Shown here: in pieces, positions 43,396 through 54,172 of the stretch | How positions within the stretch are numbered: the stretch's first letter is position 1 | How the letters are laid out: every line of letters begins with the position of its first letter | Translations under genes and position numbers: made by a program | Assembly: GCA_958496175.1 (NCBI GenBank) | Contig: OY292277.1 | Location: forward strand, 53,269,050 to 53,333,049 | Source of the DNA: Sisyra terminalis | Lineage: Eukaryota > Arthropoda > Insecta > Neuroptera > Sisyridae | Direction of reading: 5' to 3' | DNA: 64,000 nucleotides | Notes under the pieces: model-generated | The model's database searches: none | What the model was told of the DNA's origin: nothing | Seen by the model: the letters and a program-made list of their open reading frames with translations, nothing else

Positions 43396-43488
43396 AAAAT
43401 TTTCAAATAAAATTTATTGAATTTTATGATTACATTTTTTAAATATAAAAATTTGTTACATTAGAGACTAATTATTGTATTTGTTGTC

Positions 43489-43530
43489 CTAGTATCCTTT
43501 TCGGCCGCGAAACCTTGCTCTGTTGTCCAA
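43489..43530 (-). CDS. COA5: COA5 terminal exon, distal duplicate
   Basis: It encodes LDNRARFRGRKGY and stop, identical in protein to the proximal copy. A TTTATAG acceptor precedes it, and AATAAA (minus strand, 43413-43418) lies ~70 bp after the stop. Whether it is spliced in vivo is unknown; the proximal exon would be met first by the splicing machinery. Confidence 0.75.
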   Translation of the reverse strand: MDNRARFRGRKGY

Positions 43531-46280
43531 CTATAAAGGAAAAACAAATTATTTCCACCATTAGAATTACACACGAAAATCGTTTCCATGAAAGTTGATT
43601 CGAAAAATAAATTGAAAATTAATTTAAATATTCTGTTGCGGATTTAGGTTCGATGCCGTCCTAGGCCTCATTAGATATGCCGCCCTTGTTCCACAACAAA
43701 GTAGTTATCAAGATAAAACATTTTTCAAACTTTTTTCCAACAATCACTAGTGATTTATACTTCTTCTTTCTGGTCTTGGATCGCGGAAAACTTCAATTAT
43801 ATAATCGTAATCGATTTTTCGTACTATTTCAGTTTCAATAGAGATAATATTGCCAAGACATTAAGTAAATCTTGGTCCACACTTGCATGTTAGTAACTTT
43901 CCCGTTTTTTTTCAGGGTGCAATAAGATCATTCTTCTGAACAATTTTGTGTTGGGATTCAAAAATAGCACAGAACATTGTCATCTTCAGGGTAACACATC
44001 TCGAAAATTCCAAATACTTTCGGATATCTTTAATATTGAATTTTTAAGAAGATAATGTAAGAGACCTACGTCATTATACGAATACTTTCATAACGAAAAT
44101 TTCGCCTTAATCGTAAGCATACTAGATTGTTTTAGATAAGTACGACGCATTTCGACTACCAAGGCTCGCATAAGACTTTAAATGTTTTGACAAAAAAGAA
44201 TCGAATTTAGCTCAAAGTTCTACGGTTTTTAAAAAAATACCATCATCAGGATCTATAATTTGTTCTGAATGTCCCCGGAATACCAGATTGAACAATTGAA
44301 AAATGTGATGTGATTAATTGGAAAGTAAATTCTATAAAAAATATTTATTGTACTTTACTAAAGATAATCTATACATTCATAGTGATCTCAAATTTTTGAA
44401 TTTAAACTGTCCGTGAATTCTTCACCTATAAAATTTTCAAATAAAATTTATTGAATTTTATGATTACATTTTTTAAATATAAAAATTTGTTACATTAGAG
44501 ACTAATTATTGTATTTGTTGTCCTAGTATCCTTTTCGGCCGCGAAACCTTGCTCTGTTGTCCAACTATAAAGAAAAAAAAAATTTTCACCATTAGAATTA
44601 CACACGAAAATCGTTTCGATGAAAGTTGATTCAAAAAAGAAATTGAAAATTAATTTAAATAGCTAAGATTATTCATTGGCATTCTCCCAAACCAGTTGCG
44701 GATTTAGATTCGATGCCGCCCTAGGCCTCATTAGATATGCCGCCCTTGTTCCACAGCAAAGTGGTTATCAAGATAAAACATTTTTCAAACTTTTTTCCAA
44801 CAATCACTAGTGATTTAGACTTCTTCTTTCTGGTCTTGGATCGCGGAAAACTTCAATTATATAATCGGAATCGATTTTTCGTACTAATTCAGTTTCAATA
44901 GATAATATTGCCAGGACATTAAGTAAATCTTAGCCCACACTTGCAATAAAATCATTCTTCTGAACAATTTGGTGTTGGGATTGTCATCTTTAGGGGTAAC
45001 TCATCTCGAAAATTCTAAATACTTTCGGATATCTTTAATATTGAATTTTTAAGAAGATAATGTAAGAGACCTACTTCATCATAAGAATACATTCATAACG
45101 AAGATTTCTCCTTAATCGTAAGCATACTATATTGTTTCAGATAAGTACGACGTATTTCGACTACCAAGATTCGCATAAGACTTTAAATGTTTTGACAAAA
45201 AAGAATTGAATTTAGCTCAAAGTTCTACGGCTTTTTAAAAAATACCATCATCAGGATCTCTAATTTGTTCTGAATGTCCCCGGAATACCAGATTGAACAA
45301 TTGAAAAATGTGATGTGATTAATTGGAAAGTCAATTCTATAAAAAATATTTATTATACTTTACTAAAGATAATCTATACATTCATAATGATCTCAAATGT
45401 TTGAATTTAAACTGTCCGTGCATTCTTCGCCTTTAAAATTTTGCCGCCCTAGGCCCAGGCCTCACGGGCCTAGGCGTTAATACATCACTGTCCCAAACTC
45501 ATTTTACGTAGAAATTTGCTTAATTATAACAAAAAATGTCCCTAAGTCTTAAACTTTTTAGATTTCATTGGACATCTCTTCATATAATGACTCCACTTTA
45601 GACTGTCTAGAATTTATTGAATTGTTTTATAGAAAATGATGGTCTAATAATTTTTTACAGCTTTTTCTCCAATCTAGAGCAGTGGTTTTCAAAGGGGCGA
45701 TATCAATCTGCAGGTGGTTCCAATTATCATACAAATAGAAAAATCAGGAAGTAATGCTTTGATATTTCTTTTCTTTTTCAGAAAATTGGATTACTTAACG
45801 TATCGATTTGAGAATATTTAAGTTTTTCCTTAAAAAGGGGGGGAACCAAATATAGAAAAGCTATGATCTAAGAAAGCTCAGGTATGTACCAACCGATAGC
45901 ACCACTAAATTACAAAATTTTATATGAGATATGAAATAAATGAACTTTCATTAAACCAATGTAATATTTTAAAGTTTTAGTGATAAAATCGCAACAAAAA
46001 ATCCAATTACCAAGGATCTTTTGCATTCAAAAAAGGTAATTCTTAAGGCTTCGCATTCGTTGGGTACTGATCCATCACGAACGTTTAAACATTCCCTTGG
46101 CGTTTTTTTATTCTGCAACACAAATTACAAGTTTATTTTGCATTTTTTTGCGGTAAGTATTATAACCTAGATTACCTTTTTGCAACAATCGCTTTGCAAT
46201 AGGCACATTTTTAAGTCGGCCCTGGCCCCCGCACATGGAGATGTGTCCGCCAATTGTTCACCTTGCTCGTATCGCATCAT
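43489..46280 (-). CDS. COA5: Cytochrome c oxidase assembly factor COA5 (PET191 family)
   Basis: Exons on the minus strand: 46176-46280, 46011-46112 and a 42-bp terminal exon at 44523-44564, with a second identical-coding copy at 43489-43530. The 82-residue product has two CX9C motifs (C16-C26 and C55-C65), the small-protein fold of intermembrane-space proteins. The family-diagnostic end is FFECKRS followed by LDNRARFRGRKGY. Human COA5 is slightly shorter. Family role: assembly of mitochondrial complex IV. Initiation at the ATG at 46280 gives MMRYEQG; the next ATG is adjacent. It is head-to-head with TRAPPC5. Joining phases are 0 throughout. Either terminal exon yields the same protein. Confidence 0.9.
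44447..44452 (-). terminator. COA5: Polyadenylation signal of COA5 (proximal)
   Basis: AATAAA on the minus strand, ~70 bp past the proximal stop. The same signal is duplicated at 43413-43418. Confidence 0.6.
44523..44564 (-). CDS. COA5: COA5 terminal exon, proximal copy
   Basis: Acceptor TTTATAG|TTG, 13 codons, TAG, then AATAAA on the minus strand at 44447-44452. It joins exon 46011-46112 in phase 0 to give ...CKRSL + LDNRARF..., matching the family length exactly. Confidence 0.85.
   Translation of the reverse strand: MDNRARFRGRKGY
44693..45490. mobile_element. hAT-like element inside COA5 intron 2
   Basis: The ends CAGTTGCGGATTTAG and TTAATACATCACTG lie within a perfect 8-bp flank, TCCCAAAC, at 44685-44692 and 45491-45498. 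GCCGCCCTAGGCC occurs near both ends. A truncated copy lies in the distal duplication unit (about 43634-44436), so the insertion predates the tandem duplication. Confidence 0.75.
45499..46010 (-). other. COA5 intron 2, remainder
   Basis: It contains a lone hAT-like end (GCAGTGGTTTTCAAAGGGGC at ~45680) and a poly-G stretch near 45835. No additional exon. Confidence 0.4.
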
Positions 46281-46654
46281 TTTCGATAGTTTTTAGTTAA
46301 TTCTTTTCCAAAAATAATCATAAAACTGCAATAATTGTGCAAAACTATTTTGAATGTTCGAGTGTTATCAACGTTATGAAGTTAGTTATGTATTTAAACT
46401 TCAAATTTTTGAAAATATTTTTTAAAATCGGATATGATTTCGCGAGATACGAATATATTTTTGATTAATAACGAAAATTAAATCATTTTTTTGGAATAAA
46501 TTACAAAAGTTTTTTTTTTTTTTGAATTTTAAAATATTGTCATTGGGAGTTGTGTATAACTTCACGTCAGTCATTGACATTTGCAATCAGCTGGCCAAAT
46601 TCGCTGGTGGAACGCTGTCAAATCGTATAAAATTCAAATAAAAATTCTTTTATC
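46281..46654. promoter_or_regulatory. Shared bidirectional promoter, COA5 / TRAPPC5
   Basis: Only 374 bp separate the two start codons, which point away from each other. The interval has no TATA box at convincing position. TCAGTCATTG at ~46566 is an initiator-like candidate for the TRAPPC5 side. Confidence 0.6.
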
Positions 46655-49600
46655 ATGAGTATTTCGCTAACATCCTCAAAACCACGCACCAGCATTTTAG
46701 ACAAACCCCTACCAAAGGGTAAGGGCGAAATTTCACTGAGTGCATTCGCCCTGCTTTTCTCGGAAGTCGTTCAATACTGCCAAAACCAAGTCTACACCGT
46801 TCCGGAACTTCAAAACAAGTTTGTAGTCAATTTCAATGCCAAATCAAAAAACCAATTAATATTCTATGATTTTCAGATTGCATGATCTAGGAAAAGATGT
46901 AGGCATCAAACTGATAGATCCATATTTTGTACGAGAACGCGGTTTGAAGAGGGAAGTTAAAATTCTCAATATTTTGTTGTTTATCAAAACCACGTTGTGG
47001 AAGGTTTGCATATTTCACGGGGATGAGGTTTCGGGGGAAATAAGAAGAGTTTAATTTTTTTTCCAGGGTTTATTTGGACGGGAAGCCGACAAATTGGAAC
47101 ATGCCAACGATGATGAACGGATTTATTATTTGATGGAGAAGGAATCGATTGTGAACAAATATATTTCAGTGCCGCGGGATAAGGGAAGTCTAAATTGTGC
47201 AGTTTTTGTCGCTGGCATTGTTGAGGCTGTCTTAACGTACAGTGGATTTGTAAGTTGAAGATTTAAATTTGGGGTTTTTTCTTGATAAAAAAAACTTCTA
47301 CAGTTTTGGTTATTACTGGTAAATCAGTGATTTTTTTGACATATACTAATGCAGGGGAAGAGCACTTTGGTTTCTTTTTGCTATATCTATTTTTACTACT
47401 AAAAATTGTTACTAATTAAAGGATTTTTACTATCATAAGCCCCCAAGGTTTATAAACTACACAGGTGGCCTTATGCGCCACGTGACGTATCCAGAAGAAA
47501 TTCGTACAAATCTTCAGACTAATTCAAATTTCAAAATTCTTCGTATGACGTCCTTTTTTTCTAATGGGGCAACCTGTGTAATTTATAAACCTTGATTATA
47601 AGCCCCATGTAAATCATAGCTTACTTAAGTGTATGAATAATTGCCTATCTTCCAACAAACCCGTTGTTTATGCTAAGTTCACAGAGATGGCGCTTTATTT
47701 ATAAGTACCAAGAGCTGACTTTTGTAATTCTGGATTGGGATGAATTTGCGAATTAAAGGAAGACACTATTTATGTGCTAAATTATTTTTTTACCTATTGA
47801 TTCGAGGTTGTTTTTTTACATCTGAAATCAACCCTTTATAGAAAATTTCAAAGGGTCTTAAACCATTAATTTAATTTTTTCTGCCACAATAAAAACAAAC
47901 CAAAGCATAGTGTACCTCGCCATGGGTGGCGAAATTTCCCAAAAAAAATAAATAAATATACAATAATATTGAATATCCCCCTAATGGTAGCCATGTGGTC
48001 AAGTTGGGTTCGATCCTCATATCGAGCAAATTTTCAATATTTCTCGATGACGGATTAACCCTAGAGTTGCTAAAGATCTTAAGTAGTTATAAAGCGACGG
48101 TAAATAACAATTAAAATGAAATTTTGAATGTTATTATCGAAATGTTTTTGGGGAATACCATATTTTTAGTTTTTGGGATTGATATACCCTAATTAAAGGA
48201 GGGATGGGGTGAAATATTTTTCCGCCCCGGGCGGCCAACATTGACGTTTTGCCTCTGAAAGGCTCCAATAATTTAAAAAGACAGTTGGTTTATGGCTTTT
48301 CTGGAATAACCTTTCAATAATTAGAGAATTACCTGCTGCGTTGACCTGCCACAATATCGTTAGGATCTTTAGTGCAGACCAGTGGCTCCCAACCGATTTT
48401 AGACCATGCCTCATCTAGGCATTTCTAAAATCCTGATGCTCGTGATATTTAAGGGGTTATATACAGTTAGAAGGCCGAAAAATAGCGAATTTTCTAGAAT
48501 TTTTTCAAAGAAAACTTTTAAATTTCTTGATCTAAAAATTTGTACACATATCATGGTATCTTTTAACTGTATTTTAAGACTTAGTATTAGTAAAAATATT
48601 TATTTGGAAAGCAGCTACAGCTGATTTCCGGGAGCTCCTCTCAAAAAAGACGTTTTGCGGTGACCACTGTATCTCTGAACTGGATCCTCTGAATTTAAAA
48701 AACCAAACAGATTTCGTTAAAGTAATGTTAAATCTAGTAATTAATCGAAGGAATAAGCAAAATAATTTTTCTTGACCAAATGGCGGTTTCTCAAAAAAAA
48801 AAAACGATTTTTGACCAAAATTTCGGCCTTAAATTGTTTATAAAAAAAAAATATATTTATCGGTGAGAAAAAATCTTCGATTAATTACTAAGAAATATAT
48901 TTAAGAAGTTCGTGTTAAAATCTGAGACTAATCGGTTTAACCGTTTTGGAGTAATGTTGGTCACCGATTTTGAAAACATCATTTTGAGAAAAATGCGTTT
49001 AAAGTTTGAAAAGCACTTTACATGGGATACATTTTTTTTTTCAAATTTGAGTCAAACTTCGAAAATATTCACCGGAACGATATGAATTTTTCTGTATGTA
49101 TTCTTAAATATATGTACATTAATTAAAGAAAATAATAAAAAAATCGATTTTTTGAAAATTCTAACTGTATATAACCCTTTAAATTTGGTTATAAAAAATT
49201 TGGCTCGAGTGTACTTTAGCACACCCACAATCTGGCAATGTTGCATTTTCGACTTTTTTTTTAATTAAATTCGCGATATTTTTGCTAATTCTGTTCTAAT
49301 ATGATATAATTCTCTCTTTTGTGGCTAAATTTTCATTATGGACCGATTTAATCGCGAATTAAATTAAAAACAAAGTCGAAAATGCAACGTTGTCAGATTG
49401 TGGGTGTGCTAAAGTACACATGAGCCAAAAAAATTATGGTTATTTTCCCGGGGGAAGCTATGGTAATCCCCTGAGTTTTGATGCATTTCCAAAGTCACCT
49501 ACAATATCATTTGGGTTTACCCCTGAATACAAATTTGTTGATTTTTTGATATCTCAAAAAAGGACATATATATTTAATTAAAAGGTCCAATTTATATTCA

Positions 49601-52600
49601 ATTAATGGGTGTCCGTTTAATTATTTTAATTGACCATCTTTTGAATGATATTTTTATTATTAATAATTAAACGTAAATAGGCAAACTTTTCTTCTGAAGA
49701 AAAATTAGTTGAACTTAATTACAAAGTTTCTATCAAATCAGTAAGGCTGTCTTCAGATTGGAACCATAAGTAAAACCAGAATAATTGGTACAACTATTTA
49801 AATTGGACTTGTTTGTGACCTTTATACTTATTGCTGGCGAAACATGCCTAAAATGTACCTGAAAACAAAATATTATCAAAATCAATAAACCTGTTATTAA
49901 ATCATACAAAAGAATGAGGGTAGACAGAAATTTACGTTCGAATTATCGATCTTTGGATCATAATGATCAATAATGTGACCCAAACCGGCTGAATTCCGAG
50001 CTGGTGTAAATTGCAAACGATTCTCTACCTGGTCTCAACGGGTGGTATGAAATTAACATAATAACAGCTTGAAGGCCAAAATGTGTGAAAAATTTAGATT
50101 CAAAAGTGTCACTAATGGATTCGGAAAGAGGTGTTAATGTATTTATAATTGACAAGAAATAATAAATACCTTAAACTGGTTCCAAATTCCTTAAACGACA
50201 TATTTAAAGCTGCCATTCTCTCATTTTGGCCTTCAAGCTTTTACTATCTTATTTCATATCAACAGTTGTCAACAGTTGAGCATATCCTTGAAGTTTTCGT
50301 ATATTTACAATTTAATAATATTTTAAAAGTTTTTACAAACAAACCAAATTTAGAACTTCATTTTATGGTTTCATTAAATTCTTTTGTGTATGGTAATAAT
50401 ATTAAATACATTTAAAAAATAAAGCATTTTACAAATTGCCTGCGTTACAATTGATATGTACTTAATTATAGTCCAAGAGCCAGTGACACAAGTTTCATGA
50501 AGTGTTTGATGCACCTTGAAATTTTGTAAGGCTAATATCTATGGGATGAGAAGTAGGAATACTAGGATGATTTTTTTTTTGGGACTATTTTTTTTTTGTT
50601 TGCTCCCATGCCGAAATTTTGTTGGAAATACTTCAAAAAAAATTCCCTGAAAATTTGAGCTCTTAATATTAATATTAAGTACTCGTTCACAGCGTGTGAA
50701 TATTTTTCATTTAAAATACACATAAACTTTGATTTTTTTTTTAAATTTTTATAGTTCAGCGGCATTTTATGGTATCGCCTCGCTCAAAGTCGAGATTTTT
50801 TTACAATTGAATGCTCTACAAAAGTGCCTATTGCGGCAAAATCGTAATTTACACGGGCGAGGTAGTACGGGTCACTAAGCCTTGATTTTTCATAGATTTC
50901 TCGTTTTTCTCTCAGTAACTCATGAATTACAAGACCTACAGAAAAAATGTAAATGGTAAATTTATAGGAAATTTAATTTCCTACAAAAAAGTTCCAGAAA
51001 ACCAAATTGCTAAGATCGATATTTTTCGAGATATTAAGCTTTGAATTTCTCTTACTATAAAATTTTTACGGATTATTGAGTAAAATTTAAGAAAATATTG
51101 ATTTTTTATTCCTTATTAAAAATAGGCACTTTTGTAGAGCATACAATTGTAAAAAAATCGCGACTTTGAGCGAGGCGATACCATAAAATGCCGCTGAACT
51201 ATAAAAATTTAAAAAAAAATCAAAGTTTACGTGTATTTTAAATGGAAAATATTCACACGCTGTGAACGAGTACTTAATATTAATATTAAAAGCTCAAACT
51301 TTCAGAGATTTTTTTTTGAAGTATTTCCAACAAAATTTCGGCATGGGAGCAAAAAAAAATCACCCTAGTATTCCTACTTCTCATCCCATAGATATTAGCC
51401 GTACAAAATTTCAAGGTGCATCAAACATTTCATGAAACTTATGTCATTGACTCTTCGACTATTATATTATATGGAATTATTAATTTTTTTAAAAAATATC
51501 AGAGGATTCGGTTAACTTCGTACCACTTAAAATTGAATTGCGAAAATTAATTGATATCGGTAATATTGTTACATTTTTAATTATTATATTACTAATAATA
51601 ACAATTAAATTAATATAAATTGCATTTTACTTATTTAAATTTACACCCTTAAAAACATTAAGCATGTTAAAACTCATATGCATACGAAAAATCCTTAAAT
51701 TTTCACCTATATATGAGTTTAAAGCCATACATAGATATTTCTAAAGATATTTTTGTATTTGTCCTTCAAAATTGAATGTTTTTTTTGGGCAATTCGATCC
51801 AAAGATTGCTATTAATCAGGGACTGGAAGCTTATTGGAAATATTCCTGTTTTCTTTAGTACTCCCTTAAACATATTTGTTTTATGGGCGAAACAATATCA
51901 TTTGTAAACTACTATTTAGTTTTTGAATATTGACCAAGAAATTTTTACAATAATTTCTTATCCCATAAACTAAGGAGCATAATAGATCTGGTGGTAGGAC
52001 TAATTGTGGCAATTTTACTTTTCCACCAGCATAACATTACTCCGTAGATTCACCCGTAGATATTTAAACGCCTTACAATATTGACAAAAAATTGTCATTT
52101 CCCCAATTCAGTAGATACAATAGATTACAATAAATATTAAATTATAAATAAATGGCAGTACTTTTGCAATCACAAAGCAAAGAAATAACATATTTGTTGG
52201 TCAAATATTTATTAGCGTTAGCGCCTATTCTGCCTATTTGATAGATATTAACAGTTTTATGGGGATTTTTTTTTATTATTTTCTATACAATTTCTTCCAA
52301 TTTTCTCAACTTTTAAACCTTCCTTTGCCTCCTACAAATATTTCAAGCCCCAAATAATTGTCCATTGTATTATAAACATATCGTCTGTCCTAAATTAAAA
52401 TTATATTACTGCAACTTTTTCGTTGACCTTCACGTTTAACAAATATTTTAGTTTGGACATTTCAAAACAATGGGTTTTATTTGGTAAATTGTATTATTGT
52501 TATGAATAAGTTAAAGCATATTCTTTGTGATAATCCTTTTCCATGTGTTATTTATAGTCCTATCCGTTATTGATAATAATGAAATTAAATCATTATGTAT

Positions 52601-53150
52601 GACACACAGGAATGCATTATTTGAACAGCAAGCATATGATAAAAGGTCAAAACGAAACCTTATCAATATTCAACCGATATTTTTATCAAAACGCTTCATG
52701 TGCACGTGATTATTTTTCTATTATTTCTTAGAAATGTTGAAGTAATTTTGCTTTAGTTCTTTGTATATTTCTCGGCTTTAATTTTATATAATTGGAAATA
52801 TTTTCGGATCTTTCTTTAAGACTAAAATTCGCGTTTTACTTTATAATATTTCTACAAAAACGTTATTTTTTCAGTTATCGGTTTAAAATAAAAATAAAGG
52901 TCCTTGAACTAATTAATTATTTTCGTTGACAATTTCTTGTAAAGTATTTGAACCGCAATAGAAATATCGATAACCTTTGCCATCGACAATAAATTTAATT
53001 TAGAATTAGAACGCAATAAGCCTATGAAATTAATTAGTGATATTTTTTCAGGCAGCCAAAGTAACAGCGCATTGGCATAAAGGAACTACGTATATGATAA
53101 AATTCGAAGAATCAGTGCTCACGCGGGATAAACAATTAGAGGAACGATAA
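46655..53150 (+). CDS. TRAPPC5: TRAPP complex subunit 5 (Trs31 homologue)
   Basis: Exons 46655-46818, 46877-47003, 47067-47249 and 53052-53150 join with phases 2, 0 and 0 into 190 codons, close to the 188 of human TRAPPC5. Recognisable family blocks: LSAFALLFSE, then KLHDLGKDVG (codon split at the first junction), then LFGREADKLEHANDDER, SLNCAVFVAGIVEAVLTYSG, and KVTAHWHKGTTYMIKFEESV at the C terminus. Family role: a Bet3-fold subunit of the TRAPP tethering complexes acting at ER-Golgi and Golgi membranes. The first two introns are ~60 bp, while the last is 5.8 kb and full of nested transposons. It is tail-to-tail with NDUFB4. Confidence 0.95.
47250..47443. other. TRAPPC5 intron 3, proximal part
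   Basis: AT-rich. Nothing recognised before the MITE at 47444. Confidence 0.4.
47444..47594. mobile_element. MITE family M copy 3
   Basis: CAAGGTTTATAAACTACAC to TGTGTAATTTATAAACCTTG, the cleanest terminal inverted repeats of the four copies. The flanks are ATCATAAGCCCC and ATTATAAGCCCC (one mismatch), so the duplication is 9 bp with a 3-bp offset or longer here. Confidence 0.85.
47985..48115 (+). mobile_element. tRNA-derived SINE, 5'-truncated
   Basis: B-box-like GGGTTCGATCC, then the family body (TTTCTCGATGACGGATTAAC, CCTAGAGTTGCTAAAG) and terminal TTATAAAGCGACGGTAAATA. Confidence 0.65.
48453..49178. mobile_element. TTAA-target element inserted in a hAT-like repeat
   Basis: The ends GGGGTTATATACAGTTAGAA and TTCTAACTGTATATAACCCT are inverted repeats flanked by TTAA on both sides (48449-48452 and 49179-49182). 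A TTAA duplication is the mark of piggyBac and Kolobok elements. The left flank (CAGTGGCTCCCAACCGATTT at ~48379) is the hAT-like repeat of 16399, interrupted at its own GATAxTTAA. No transposase frame. Confidence 0.7.
49193..49434. mobile_element. Palindromic MITE, ~85-bp inverted repeats
   Basis: GTGTACTTTAGCACACCCAC and ATTTTCGACTTT at the left face AAAGTCGAAAATGCAAC and GTGGGTGTGCTAAAGTACAC at the right. The outer ends are AAAAATTTGGCTC and GAGCCAAAAAAATT. The centre is ~70 bp and AT-rich. Confidence 0.85.
49435..50465. other. TRAPPC5 intron 3, degenerate inverted repeat
   Basis: TATGAAATTAACATAATAAC-AGCTTGAAGGCCAAAATG near 50045-50085 faces CATTTTGGCCTTCAAGCTT near 50223-50242. Reading frames 49967-50155 and 50149-50415 overlap this palindrome and are not called. 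Confidence 0.45.
50468..51466. mobile_element. Foldback element D, ~1 kb palindrome
   Basis: The arms match from the outermost CAAGTTTCATGAAGTGTTTG / CATTTCATGAAACTTATGTC inward through AGTAGGAATACTAGGATGAT / ATCACCCTAGTATTCCTACT, AATACACxTAAAC and GCCTCGCTCAAAGTCG / CGCGACTTTGAGCGAGGC. The inner part (50563-51372) is homologous in order to elements A and B. The outer ~95 bp on each side belongs to an additional layer of inversion. Confidence 0.9.
51467..53051. other. TRAPPC5 intron 3, distal part
   Basis: AT-rich, with no gene or repeat recognised. The frame at 52527-52709 lacks support. Confidence 0.4.
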
Positions 53151-53220
53151 GTTAAACGATAAACTTTCAATTCCTGAAATTCCATTATGTATTTATTAAA
53201 ATTAACAACAATTAAGCATC

Positions 53221-53226
53221 AATAAA
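53221..53226 (+). terminator. TRAPPC5: Polyadenylation signal of TRAPPC5
   Basis: AATAAA 70 bp after the stop. TTTATT at 53229-53234 would serve as AATAAA for the opposing NDUFB4 transcript, so the two 3' UTRs probably overlap. Confidence 0.6.
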
Positions 53227-53277
53227 GTTTTATTAAATTTAGTTATTTATACAATTTCTACATAATCTTTGTTTTGT

Positions 53278-53714
53278 TTAGATGAATTTAAATTTGCGAT
53301 CTCTGTAGGAAACTTGGCCAGTTCTATATAAATGTTCTCGACCACTTCTTTCGCTATGCAGCATATATCCGTAGATTAGCATTGGTAATACGATGAGACT
53401 AAGACCATATCGGGTGGTTTTGGGGGTGGGACGAAAATGGTCATATCCTGTGGCTTTCATGGCCTGGAAGCGGAGCATCCCTTTGTCATTCTAAAAAAAG
53501 GGGATTGTTTTTTTTAATTTAGGGGTTTGAAGGATGACATAATCATAACCTAGAAGCCTATTTTTTTACTTACGACAGTGCCACCTTGGTTGAGGGCATG
53601 GCGATAAGGGTTGTGGATTTGTCGAAGGAATTCTTGACGTTCCGCAGCCCTAAGTTCGGTTTTTCTAATCAAATTCGCCTGTTCTTGGGGTGACAGGTCG
53701 TATTGCTGCGCCAT
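53278..53714 (-). CDS. NDUFB4: NADH dehydrogenase 1 beta subcomplex subunit 4 (B15)
   Basis: Two minus-strand exons, 53574-53714 and 53278-53490, join in phase 0 across an 83-bp intron (GTAAGT...AG) to give 117 residues (human 129). Family landmarks are the N-terminal YDLSPQEQANLIRK, an LRxQIHNPYRH-type block, GYDHFRPTPKTT near residues 62-73, a single membrane span at ~75-91 (LSLIVLPMLIYGYM), then the basic tail SERSGREHLYRTGQ. Family role: supernumerary subunit of mitochondrial complex I in the inner membrane. It starts 459 bp from the cathepsin L initiator, in divergent orientation. Confidence 0.93.
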
Positions 53715-54172
53715 TTTTATTTGTGTTTAATTTGTCGCTAGTTCATTGCTGTTCCGCACAGCGGAATTGTGTGAACTGTTTTGAACTTTCAGAACTTATC
53801 ATAAATTTGCAATTAATTTTATCGTAAAATATTTATGTTATTTATGTAATGTTGTAAATCCTTATTAATTACATTTTATGGCATTCAATTTACCATTAGT
53901 GTTATCAAATGTACGCTTCCTGATTTGATTTATTCTAGTGATGTTTACAAATTCTTTGTTTTCATGATTTTGATGATTTTCCTCGTTTGATTTGATTTTT
54001 TTTTTTGCAAATTGAGTCATGTGATGATAATTTTATTTTGCCATTGGTCGTTTGAGTCATTTATATGCAACCAATTATTTAATATAATAATTTAGGAAAT
54101 TACTAATGGTTGGGGACAGTTGCGAACGGAAGGCTTCATATAAAAGATTGGTGTCCCTGGAGAAGCTGATTC
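53715..54172. promoter_or_regulatory. Divergent intergenic promoter region, NDUFB4 / cathepsin L
   Basis: About 460 bp of AT-rich DNA between two outward-pointing transcripts. The cathepsin side has a clear core promoter (next entry); no core element is evident on the NDUFB4 side. Confidence 0.5.

Larger units (their letters stand above)
43396..45440. repeat. ~1035-bp tandem duplication carrying the COA5 terminal exon
   Basis: Unit 1 is about 43396-44430 and unit 2 about 44431-45440, in direct orientation. They share the terminal exon, its 3' UTR with AATAAA, intron text (GAAAATCGTTTCxATGAAAG, TCTTTCTGGTCTTGGATCGC) and hAT-element interior. The junction is AT-rich microhomology (AAAATTTT). 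Unit 2 retains ~40 bp (around 44661-44695) missing from unit 1. Confidence 0.9.

Noticed and set aside
53278..53478. NDUFB4 as a 66-residue single-exon gene starting at the internal Met
   Set aside because: The upstream exon at 53574-53714 joins in phase and supplies the family's N-terminal half.
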